Shown piece after piece: positions 8,664 to 16,087 of a stretch of DNA of 16,398 nt. The stretch is from Flammula alnicola (lineage: Eukaryota; Basidiomycota; Agaricomycetes; Agaricales; Strophariaceae). The position numbers were made by a program, and so were the translations under genes. Numbering within the stretch: position 1 is the first letter of the stretch; each line of letters begins with the position of its first letter. The notes beneath the pieces were generated by a model. That model was given only the letters and a program-made list of their open reading frames with translations, was not told the origin of the DNA and did not search any database. The DNA is taken from positions 1 to 16,398 of the forward strand of contig JADNRV010000711.1 of assembly GCA_015499995.1 (NCBI GenBank), read 5' to 3'.

Positions 8664-9168
8664 TGTTACGACCGTTTCATTTCTTATCTTATCTTATCTT
8701 CACCCGCGCTTAGATGTACGCCAGCTATACTGGACACTTTCTATTTTGGTACGAGTACCTTCCTGGTCCTGGACTATTAATAGTTTCCATACTTACGTAG
8801 TCTCGGCAACACCATTATCGTCAAGAGGACTCTCCTCTCTCTGCTCTGACTCATTTGCACTCCTACCTCTATTCTAACGACTCTAAAGGAGTCACCTTAT
8901 CATGGTCTGTGCGCATTCTGAACTAGTATAAATATCGTAGACACACAACAATGTACCTTAGCTAGTTCTTGAGAATCTAGACTTCTTATCTTGCCTCTCT
9001 CCTCGCCACGAACGTCTAAGCTTGTCGAGCCTCTAGACATGATCACTTAAGCTCGTCAGAGCCTCTGAGTGCGAACAATCTGATCCCAGCACTTCTTGAC
9101 ACGACTTTGGAATCACTGATTGCTTGACTTCGACATCGCAATCACGTTGTTTCTTGCTAGTCGTAACA
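8664..9168 (+). repeat. 3' LTR (complete, 505 bp)
   Basis: It begins TGTTACGA after the polypurine tract and ends TCGTAACA before the DUF6589 remnant. It contains the TATA box (8937-8945), the 11-nt self-primer sequence (8960-8970) and a TTATC micro-repeat near its start. A near-duplicate of TAAGCTTGTCGAGCCTCT (9017-9034) recurs at 9048-9066 and is single in the 5' LTR. Compared with the 5' LTR, many CpG sites here read TpG or CpA. Confidence 0.96.
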
Positions 9169-9695
9169 CAATACAGCTGAATTGGCTTTGCAATTCTACT
9201 GGTAAGATTGATGGGTTCTGGGCCATAGACTGGCTGGTCAAACTGATGAACCTTTATACAAAGGTAAGCACTCAATTTTTATTCCTAGATACATTCATTT
9301 ATTATTTGCAAATGACTTTAGATCATCTATGGAAGCTCAGGATCAGCGCAGACATATGAATTAATTTTGAAGCAATCACCTTTGATCGAAGTCTTTCAAC
9401 ATGTGCATACTCTAATACAAAACAATTTCCATCTGCTCTATAGGTCGACACGTCATGCTGGTTGACACATCATGCTCCTCCAAATTTGGAGGCAACAATT
9501 AAAATCTTCTGTGAAAACCTTGAGAAGAACCAAGCACACATTACCCTTGCTCATTGTTTAGCCTCACACATGACCGACTATTTCTGAAATGAGATGGTTG
9601 TATTACAGACAGAGAAAGTTTCTAAGGTACATGATGAGGAGCTGGGGGAATTGGCCAAGGTCAAGGTCGAGGTCGAGGATCTGGATGTGTTCTGA
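9169..9695 (+). pseudogene. DUF6589-family protein, C-terminal fragment cut by the LTR element
   Basis: Directly after the LTR the frame reads N-W-L-C-N-S-T-G-K ... F-W-A-I-D-W-L-V-K-L-M-N-L-Y-T-K to 9263, then an intron GTAAGC...TTTAG (9264-9321, 58 bp), then I-I-Y-G-S-S-G-S ... L-K-Q-S-P-L-I-E-V-F. This order and the acidic ending (D-E-E-L-G-E-L ... V-E-D-L-D-V, stop 9693-9695) resemble the C-terminus of DUF6589 proteins, a large Agaricomycete family of unknown function; this is from memory of the family pattern. The frame breaks at a TGA (9463-9465) beside an imperfect repeat GACACGTCATGCT/GACACATCATGCT, and another stop lies near 9585. The N-terminal part is presumably on the other side of the retrotransposon, outside the window. 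Confidence 0.75.
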
Positions 9696-9933
9696 AAATA
9701 ATGATTGAATAAGTTGATGAAATGGCGATCAATTCACTTACAATGTTGTAGAATTCTCATTCTCATTACTTGAAACATGCCGAGGATGTTGCAGACAACA
9801 TGGGCTGTTAGCTTTACCAACACTAGTCAGAATGACAAAGAATGTATGAAGTCAATATACAATGTATCCTTGTGCCCCAGTGTACCGCACTTTCCACACA
9901 TTGGCTGTGCTCGTGTTTTGGGCAATGGAACTG

Positions 9934-9948
9934 CTCCTGCTGGATCTG
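9934..9948 (+). repeat. Target-site duplication, left copy
   Basis: CTCCTGCTGGATCTG is identical to 10959-10973. It immediately precedes the tRNA-like head and is part of the RecQ coding sequence on the minus strand. Confidence 0.93.
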
Positions 9949-9955
9949 GGCATGG

Positions 9956-10025
9956 TGGCTTAGCAGTTACTGTGTTGCCTTTAAGGGTGGCTGTGCACCA
10001 TCTGAGAGGTTGTGGGTTCAATTCC
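9956..10025 (+). promoter_or_regulatory. Internal RNA polymerase III promoter (A and B boxes)
   Basis: The A box TGGCTTAGCAG matches TRGYNNARNNG and the B box GGTTCAATTCC matches GGTTCRANYCC at every position. The T-stem beside the B box can still pair with G-U wobbles, but the acceptor stem does not, so this is a promoter fossil in a retroposon and not a working tRNA gene. Confidence 0.8.
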
Positions 10026-10038
10026 TGCACATAGCAAG

Positions 10039-10285
10039 TACCATAAGCTTGTGACCATGAGAGGCTGCCTTTGGGTGGCTGACATAAGTCAACCCTGGTC
10101 TATGCACAAAGCTGTTGTGGTGACATAAGCTTACCCTGACCTTCGGGTAAAGCCGCTGCAGTTACTTAATTCAACCCTGGCTATCAGGCAAAGCTGTTGT
10201 CGGTCATCTCAGGGATCTCGGTTTTCTTGGCGAACCACTGCAGTTCTAGGCTTGCCTGGACTTGCAGGCCTTCAGGCCACTGCAG
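10039..10285 (+). repeat. 41-bp tandem array inside the SINE-like element
   Basis: Six units start at 10039, 10080, 10121, 10162, 10203 and 10244 (41, 41, 41, 41, 41, 42 bp). Units 2-4 share (T/G)(G/T)AC(A)TAA and CAACCCTGG/TTACCCTGA blocks, and the later units end in (G/A)C(C/T)(A/G)CTGCAG or GCTGTTGT. Divergence is high but the period is constant. Confidence 0.65.
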
Positions 10286-10958
10286 GGGTAGGTCTCGGTG
10301 ATCAGTCTAAAGTTGTGACATGTGAGAAATCTAAAGCCCAAGTGATTCCTGGGTCAGGTGCCGGGGCGCCTGACACAGCCTGGGATAGCAACCTGGAAGG
10401 GTCCAAAAAACTGGGAGATACAGTCCAGAAAACAATCTGACCCGATAGAGCTGAAAGGCTGCCCTGCTTTGTGGGAACTGGGACAGGACACCCGGCTGGA
10501 GTAATGACCCAGCATTAGTCATGAGAATGCACTCCTGGCCGCGTGGCTGGGTAGAGTTACACAGCGAGACAGTGACTCCGGACAGGATTGGGGATCCGCA
10601 CTATTTTGGCATATGTGAACCACCTGCCGGGGGATGGGAAAGCATGAGAGGGGTATTAATCCCTGTTAACAGCCAGACTGTAGCAGTGCAGGGGCAGTCC
10701 CCTTGTACTGTCTCAACAGATCTATATCCACTGTCAGTCCACTCGAGTATAATAGACTCAGCTCGGGCTTAAGTTGAAGCGGCAATGTTGGGGAGTACAC
10801 ATCACAAGGTGCTCCAATTGGTCTCCCCACAAGGAGGGGCCTAAATTGCACACTTAGTATACAGGCTGGGTTGTTTGTATTATGTAGAGACTGAACTGTT
10901 TTCATACATCGGTATAAAATTGTTGATTAAAAAAAAAAGAAGGGAAAAAAAAAAAAAA

Positions 10959-10973
10959 CTCCTGCTGGATCTG
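10959..10973 (+). repeat. Target-site duplication, right copy
   Basis: CTCCTGCTGGATCTG directly follows the poly(A) tail. Bases outside the 15-bp match differ, so its length is well defined. Confidence 0.93.
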
Positions 10974-12067
10974 ATGGCTGTCTGACTGGCGCAGCTCCAT
11001 TCAAATTAACTGTAGGCTGCAGCGGTAGCCGTGGTGGAAGTGGTGCTGTTGTAAACAGAGAAGGAAGTATTATAGCAGGAGGTGGTTGGAAAGGTTTGAT
11101 GAGCTCGAGGATTTCTTCTCCATACTGGTCAGCGAAACACCATTGTGTCTGATTTTGAAGATTGGCGAGTATGGACAAGTTGTTCATGTGCACCAGTGAT
11201 ACAATGTGATCGATAAGAGAAAAATGAAGGAGCATGTTGGATGGGTAAAACAATGTACTTCCCCACAAATCCTTTGCTTTTTCATCTCGCCATTTGTACA
11301 ATGCTTTTGTGAGTTCACTTCCATCTTGAGAGAGCGTGACTTCTGGAAGTTTTATCTTTGAAACTTGATGAGGAGCAGGTGGCAGTATGTCAGTGGCATC
11401 AGTTGTCATTTTGTTGAGTTCTTCTGGATTACACAGATCACAACAGAGTCTCAGTACTCTGGGAGAACAACAGACACAGCAAAAGAAGAAAGAGGCTATC
11501 ACAACATGTTAACCCATGAATTTGGAGATGGAAATGCGAATTTACTGATGTTACAATTGTCATAGTAGTTGTTGGAATGATATCTCTGACATCATTTGGG
11601 TCCTCGAAGTTTGTTGGCATTGATGAACATGAGGTCGTGATATGAGTTTTGTGGGTGTTGCATGCATTGGATGGAGAAGTGGATGTTTGGGTGGTCATTA
11701 GAGTGTTGTAAGATGAGACAATCTTTTGAAAGGTGTAGTTTCTCCTTCACATCAGTGAGTATGCATTCAGGAAGGGTAGCAGATGTAACATAGGTTGGGA
11801 TTTCTGGGAGAAGCAGTTGAACAATTCCCACTTCAGCGTAATTTGGTCTGAAGGTCACCCCCCACGGTGAAATGCAATGCCCTTCATCGAAGATAAAGTT
11901 GAATATTTTTGGAGTAAATGCTTTGTTGGTCCATAGCATTTTCTTGCAATGTCCGCCTCGTTGCTTGAAGATCTTGGGGTTGAAAACAAGGACATGGTAT
12001 TTATGTAACTGAATATCCTGTTACAAAATTTAATAGAAAAGATAATAGGAAACTGACAAAGACATAC

Positions 12068-12415
12068 TTAAGGTCATAAGCTTGTATGACCTTGTCTCTA
12101 TCTTGGTTGACATCATGGTTAGTGCAGAACAACTTGTGAATTGGCCAATCAATAGCTTGGCAAGCTCGGTCCTGTAATGATAGATGTTAGAAAATAATTT
12201 AAGCATATCAGGGAAAGTAAATGCACACAATAGGATTTCATTCCACAGTTCCTGCAACACTTGATAGCATGCACCAGGATGACAATGCCACACACTCCAC
12301 AGAGTGGGGTGTTCTCCACAAATGTATCTGGCCTGCTGCAGTGCCTGGGAGACATCATGTGACTGGGGCACCTGCTGCTTTTGGCAGGTGGGATACCTGT
12401 GCTGTGATGCACATG
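12068..12415 (-). CDS. MYND-type zinc-finger protein fragment with one intron
   Basis: MYND fingers are protein-interaction zinc modules, often in regulators and SET-domain proteins. Exon 1 runs to 12227 and carries C-G-V-C, eleven residues, C-R-N-C, five residues, C (the Y-C). A 55-bp intron (12226-12172, GTGCAT...TTCTAACATC...ACAG) separates exon 2, which begins D-R-A-C and continues to D-W-P-I-H-K-L-F-C. Across the splice every zinc ligand has MYND spacing (C-x3-C-x7-H-x3-C). The frame opens at 12415 and the first ATG is 12358, so the true start is unresolved. Exon 2 reads to a possible donor at 12067 (GTATGT). Splicing there to the RecQ piece at 12017 would change frame, so a fusion is not supported. 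Without splicing the frame stops at 12001-12003. Confidence 0.8.
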
Positions 12416-12744
12416 TCACATCACATCACACTGGGTTACCTCACCCTGGCTGGGCACTTAAGTGTCACAGAGGCCGCAATAGCTGGCTGTAACACTCTGA
12501 AAACTACAATATAGCATATTTAATTTGATTGCTGTCCCAAATTGAGTGTTGTGTGTGAATGGATGGATGGATGGATTGGGTAGGTGGCTGCAGCTTGGCG
12601 CAGCTAACAAATTGCATTGCTAGACACCCTGCTACTTGTTCTGTGCCATCATGTCTCTGGGATATAGCAAAAGTGATTTAGCGCAAGTGGTCTTATTGAT
12701 TTCTTTATTCCTGGATCTCACATGCAGAATCAAACAGCACCCTT
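12416..12744. other. Intergenic stretch
   Basis: No supported gene is seen here. It lies between the minus-strand MYND fragment and the plus-strand ORF at 12745, so promoters for divergent transcription could lie here. The only clear structure is an ATGG microsatellite at 12559-12574. Confidence 0.5.
12559..12574 (+). repeat. (ATGG)4 microsatellite
   Basis: Four perfect ATGG units are followed by the imperfect continuation ATTGGG. Confidence 0.9.
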
Positions 12745-13206
12745 ATGAAGAAAGAGCTCGCACATCTAATTAATCAACAGCATCAGTGTTGGCCTAATCA
12801 GGCTTTTACCGCATCCAAGACACGACACAGCGAAATGGAGGAAGCTTTGCTCGATCCATCCAATGGATTCATTTGCATACTACCAGCTGGAGACAGCGAG
12901 CCTTTAGTACCCAGAGCCCCTGGAGTACCAGCCCCTGGAACACCAACACAGCTCTGAGACTCGAGCCCACTGGAGAGCTTGATCCCTGGCCAGGCGAACA
13001 CCCTAATTCATTTATTCTTGCAGGATCGCCGGTTTGCACCACCTCAAAAATGCGCCATTGATTTAGAAATACCTATCACAGCGGGCATGGGTCCTCATAG
13101 CAGCCGCCATTCTGTATCTGCATCTGAGGTACTGTCGAGGCTTCAGAACCCTATTTCAGCAATTCGAGGTGTATCTCAATTGCCTCGACAGATGCTTTAT
13201 TTCTAA
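12745..13206 (+). pseudogene. Plus-strand coding-like fragments, unrecognised
   Basis: ATG 12745 opens a 70-codon frame to 12957 that includes F-I-C-I-L-P-A-G-D-S-E near residues 43-53. This faintly resembles a decayed Walker A of RecQ-like helicases (I-L-P-T-G-x-G-K-S), but the Gly-Lys-Ser core is absent. A second open stretch in another frame (about 13021-13206) follows a good 3' splice signal TTATTCTTGCAG ending at 13023 and reads P-P-Q-K-C-A-I-D-L-E-I-P-I-T-A-G-M-G. Its stop is at 13204-13206. The pieces may belong to the same gene as 13216-14008, but no connected splicing could be established and no function is assigned. Confidence 0.35.
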
Positions 13207-13215
13207 ATATCTGCC

Positions 13216-14008
13216 ATGCTTTCTTGTCCACACTATATGGACATGAGCTATTTGCAATACTTTGCCCTGTGGGCTGACAGTCAGCTTGAAGAATGCGCTT
13301 TCGAACCCAGTGTGTTATATCTGTCAGGAGAGAATAAATTGATCATGTATGTGGATAAGGTATGTCATTAAGCTTTGAGCTATGGCGATTTGAAGCTATC
13401 CAGTTCTGATCACTCCAAATTTCAGATTCCAGCCAATCACCAAACCTGTGTGTGGTATAGCCTTTGATTTGTTTCCTTGTACTGATGAATTGACTAGCAT
13501 CTAGAACCGATGAGGCCCTGCCTAATATTAATATTCCTCGCACGGATCGCAGTACAGACCCTACAACCGAATGGTTACAGGAACAGCTAGGTGCTTTACC
13601 AACATATGCACAGTTTCAAGAATACCAATGCTGCCGCGGTCTACAAAACTCTGATATCCTTGAGGACTGGAAGTTCACATCTAGTTTCTATAATAGATAT
13701 TACAAGAGTGTATGCAACATTACAGTAAGCTTTTCAAGATATGTACACGAGTATTTTTGGTCTGATTTAATGTGTATTAGCAAAAGTCTATTACTAGGCT
13801 TGCAGTCCAAGTCGTGCTTGGGATTGGCAAGACATCCATGTCTGATGCACTTGTTGCTGGTCGGTTAGCAGTATTATACAGCTCTGGTGGCCCCCACGAG
13901 TCTGCCAATGTTGTACAGGAGCTACAGACAGTTCGTGATCCTCCTTTGGGAAAGAGTGCACTGCTGAATTTTCTCGAGAGCTGGGAAGTGGCCCATCCAA
14001 TCATCTGA
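13216..14008 (+). CDS. Unrecognised spliced gene, two or three exons
   Basis: A first open piece runs from ATG 13216 to a donor at 13360 (AAG|GTATGT) and contains Y-L-Q-Y-F-A-L-W-A-D-S-Q-L-E-E. An exon from about 13498 to 13724 reads W-L-Q-E-Q-L-G-A-L-P-T-Y-A-Q-F-Q-E-Y. A 56-bp intron (13725-13780, GTAAGC...TTAG) joins in phase to 13781-14008, ending L-N-F-L-E-S-W-E-V-A-H-P and a stop at 14006-14008. The last two exons, about 150 codons, look like genuine constrained protein. The first piece does not join in phase through the only good acceptor (13497), so it may be a broken or mis-paired exon. It converges on the nuclease gene with a 70-bp gap. I do not recognise the family. Confidence 0.55.
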
Positions 14009-14078
14009 TATGATATTAGAGGCAGTAATACAAGTTACAATTACCAGCATTTGTTATAAATGAACATAAACTACAATA

Positions 14079-16087
14079 TCAATCACTAATTACAATAACC
14101 TCCAGTAAGGAGGATTCCAGATGCTCGCAGTTCTTTAGCACCAAAGAACTTGCTGTTGGCAAAACCACCGTGTGGTGTTTATGTTTTTGTGGTGCTGACT
14201 TGGAGGAGCTGGCCACCGGTTTATGTTTATGTTTTTGTGGTGCCAACTTGGAAGAGCTGGCCACCAGTTCTGAGTCTGAAAGGTCAATGACCAGTCCAGG
14301 ATATGGGCCAGGAACAGGTGTTCGATGTGAAGGCAATAATGAGGAACTGGCCACTGAATCTGAAAGATCAATAATTAGTCCAGGATATGGACGAGGAGCA
14401 TGCGCCCGATCTGGGCGATGCCGCTTCTGAATGTTCACGTCTTTGAGGTGCCGAAGAGCTTGTCAATGGTTGGAGTGAATCCAGATAGCCGATGATTGAT
14501 CCTGGATATGGGTGAGGAGCATTGGTGTCATGTAAAGACAGTGACAAAATCACATTGGGAATGTACTCCACCCAAATCCAGATTTTTATCGAAGTATCAC
14601 CAGACGTGGTTTGTATGCCTAGTCTGAGTAGTTTAATGAAATTCTCAGCTGAGTACTTGATGCGAGCCCAATTCCCTGGTTTTGACTTCCTGGGCCATGT
14701 AGTAATGCTGAGAATCTTCGATTGATTTGTTGGGGTAAGGCACATCTTTTGTGGACTGCTATACGTCAAGAGAGGCTGAAGTCAAATTATTTCAGTTAGA
14801 ATGACATGTGCAGAATTTATTGGTGTGCTTACTGAGGTGATTATTCAAAGGAAAACACTGGGCCAAAAAATGTTCTGAATGTTCTTCTCGAGGACATTAG
14901 GTGCCCAGTTCAATGTTTGTGCACAGAATTTTGATATTTGTGGGATGTTGGGCTGCCGTGCTATCCAGTTTGGAAGGTTGGATGCTGATGAGGCTGAGAC
15001 GACTGGATAAAGATAGGCGGAAACTTTATTAGGAGAAATGTGCTCAACTGAGAACTTGGATGCCAGCTTGGGATTGCACGCAGTGAGATAGCCAGATGAA
15101 TTGTATCACAACTCATCTTCAATGCCACATGCTATTACCTCAAGTTCCCTGTTAAGCTTAATACTTTCCCAAATTCACAGTGTGTGAGCGCAGCCGACAT
15201 CATGGAACCGCATCCATCAAGCCCATCTGAGTAGTCGCCACCAGAGAATGGCTATCAGAAGTAATCCTCCTTGGAAAGGCCAACACTAGGTTGTCCTTGA
15301 TTGCATCCATATTATAGACCCTCATAGGTCTCCAAATGAGCAATACTAGCACGAAATAATTAGATATGTATGCATTAAAAAAATAGGAGTAACCAGAGTT
15401 TCACATACCTCTTCATTACATGGCCTGCTCCAAAAACGAGCAAGTCACTATCGCTGGTTAAAATGACATCAATAGCTTTGTTGCGACTGAGCAATGCAAG
15501 TTCAGCCTCGGCTTTACTGGGTGCCTATTTGTCACAGTAAGTAAATTATAACCATTCTTAGTAAATGTTGGATTTGACGGATTACTTACCTGAAGCCAAT
15601 AAAACCCAAACAATTCACTGATAGCCTTATATTGTTGAGACCATTCCAGAATGGTTTGAGTATTGATTTTTCTTCTGTGCTTAAAGGATGGTCGGTCAGG
15701 ACCCTCAAAGACAAATATCACTATGACAGGTGCTTCGCAAAGGAATTTGCATAGTTTGAAGAAGAAAATGTGCAGAGCACCACTAAATCTGTGCTGGTAC
15801 ATGTGTGCTGCTTTGTCGGCAGCCACACATTTGTTCATTATGACACTGGAAGGTAATCTAAGTCACTACTGCATAGAAATATCAAGTGGAAATGTAGACA
15901 TACCTGATGTCAGCTCCAATGCACAAAAAGCTTGTTCTATCGACAGCTGAATAGCTGTTCATTAAGGTGACATTGCTCAATGTGCAGATTTGTGCTGCGG
16001 GTTTGAGGATCTAGCATGATCATCAATGAGTATATTGGTGGATGAACATGTTTTCGTATGCACGTGCCAGAGTCCATTAATTCCCAT
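14079..16087 (-). pseudogene. XPG/GEN1-like structure-specific nuclease (PIN-like), frameshifted
   Basis: This belongs to the Rad2/XPG superfamily (FEN1, GEN1/Yen1), which cuts branched DNA such as Holliday junctions. The start M-G-I-N-G-L-W at 16087 is the family hallmark. Exons 16087-16064, 16010-15904, 15845-15590, 15524-15409 and 15345 onward join in phase across GT-AG introns of 53, 58, 65 and 63 bp. They carry C-I-G-A-D-I-S (N-domain Asp), V-F-E-G-P-D-R-P-S-F-K, A-E-A-E-L-A and D-S-D-L-L-V-F-G-A (I-domain acidic residues). In exon 5 the frame shifts near 15315, and S-G-G-D-Y-S-D-G-L-D-G-C-G (helix-hairpin region) is reached only after two stops. Later pieces (about 15095-14840 and 14769-14540) match the long C-terminal region of fungal GEN1-like proteins. 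The final part (to the stop at 14079-14081) is repeat-rich. Confidence 0.9.
14082..14515 (-). repeat. Repeated SIM-like C-terminal modules of the GEN1-like gene
   Basis: In the minus-strand translation, P-Y-P-G-x-(I/V)-I-(D/G)-x-(S/L)-D-S occurs three times (about 14478-14515, 14357-14398, 14271-14314), and the protein ends V-I-V-I-S-D. Hydrophobic I/V/L runs followed by Ser/Asp resemble SUMO-interaction motifs. Between them A-S-S-S-K-x-A-P-Q-K-H-K-H-K is repeated twice (about 14170-14260). The repetition is also clear in DNA (GAGCTGGCCACC and CAGGATATGG blocks). A one-base shift near 14430 separates the first repeat from the other two. Confidence 0.7.

Larger units (their letters stand above)
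1..9168 (+). mobile_element. Ty3/gypsy (chromovirus) LTR retrotransposon, degenerate, 5' end cut by the window
   Basis: Two direct repeats, 1-406 and 8664-9168, bound a gag-pol region in the order protease, RT, RNase H, integrase, chromodomain, which is the Ty3/gypsy chromovirus order. The 3' LTR begins TGTTACGA and ends TCGTAACA, a perfect 8-bp terminal inverted repeat. The 5' copy starts at the equivalent of position 8725, so about 61 bp are missing beyond the window edge. Whole-element length would be about 9.2 kb, long for this group because roughly 3 kb of accessory and non-coding sequence lies between the chromodomain and the 3' LTR. Many one-base shifts break the coding frames, so this copy is probably inactive. 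Uncorrected long-read errors could give the same picture. Confidence 0.96.
9949..10958 (+). mobile_element. tRNA-derived SINE-like retroposon (~1.0 kb)
   Basis: The head is tRNA-like: seven bases GGCATGG, then a perfect A box TGGCTTAGCAG (9956-9966) and a perfect B box GGTTCAATTCC (10015-10025). The 59-bp spacing fits a tRNA with a long variable arm (Leu or Ser type). The element ends with an interrupted A-rich tail (10929-10958) and is flanked by identical 15-bp repeats. These are the marks of a Pol III-transcribed RNA copied in by LINE machinery. At about 1010 bp it is long for a SINE. The body holds a 41-bp tandem array and no convincing coding region. Confidence 0.88.
9827..12017 (-). pseudogene. 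RecQ-like DNA helicase remnant, split by a SINE-like insertion
   Basis: RecQ helicases unwind DNA during recombination and repair. The first piece (12017-11592) is one 141-codon frame with D-I-Q-L-H-K-Y-H-V-L-V-F-N-P near its start, the DEAH-type box F-D-E-G-H-C-I-S-P-W-G and motif III as T-S-A-T-L-P. A 3' splice site with a long pyrimidine tract ends at 11459, and the next piece (11458-10959) reads L-C-C-D-L-C-N-P-E, typical of mushroom RecQ-like C-termini, then a Pro-rich region. The frame resumes exactly at 9948 beyond the SINE-like insertion and ends with a zinc-knuckle start, C-G-K-C-G-T-L-G-H (stop 9827-9829). Motif I (Walker A) and motifs IV-VI are missing, so this cannot be a working helicase. 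The 50-bp GT-AG segment 12067-12018 would lie upstream. Confidence 0.85.

Noticed and set aside
9949..10040. Functional tRNA gene
   Set aside because: A and B boxes are perfect, but the acceptor stem no longer pairs, and the element has TSDs and a poly(A) tail, so it is a SINE head.
10252..10905. Small frames inside the SINE-like element (10252-10440, 10521-10772, minus 10666-10905)
   Set aside because: They have no domain and do not stand out from frames expected by chance in a non-coding retroposon.
12001..12415. MYND-RecQ fusion protein
   Set aside because: The only good intron between them (12067-12018) joins in the wrong phase, so a single protein is not supported by this sequence.
12745..12957. 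Walker A motif of a second helicase
   Set aside because: I-L-P-A-G-D-S-E resembles I-L-P-T-G-x-G-K-S only loosely; the essential Gly-Lys is missing and no other helicase motif follows.
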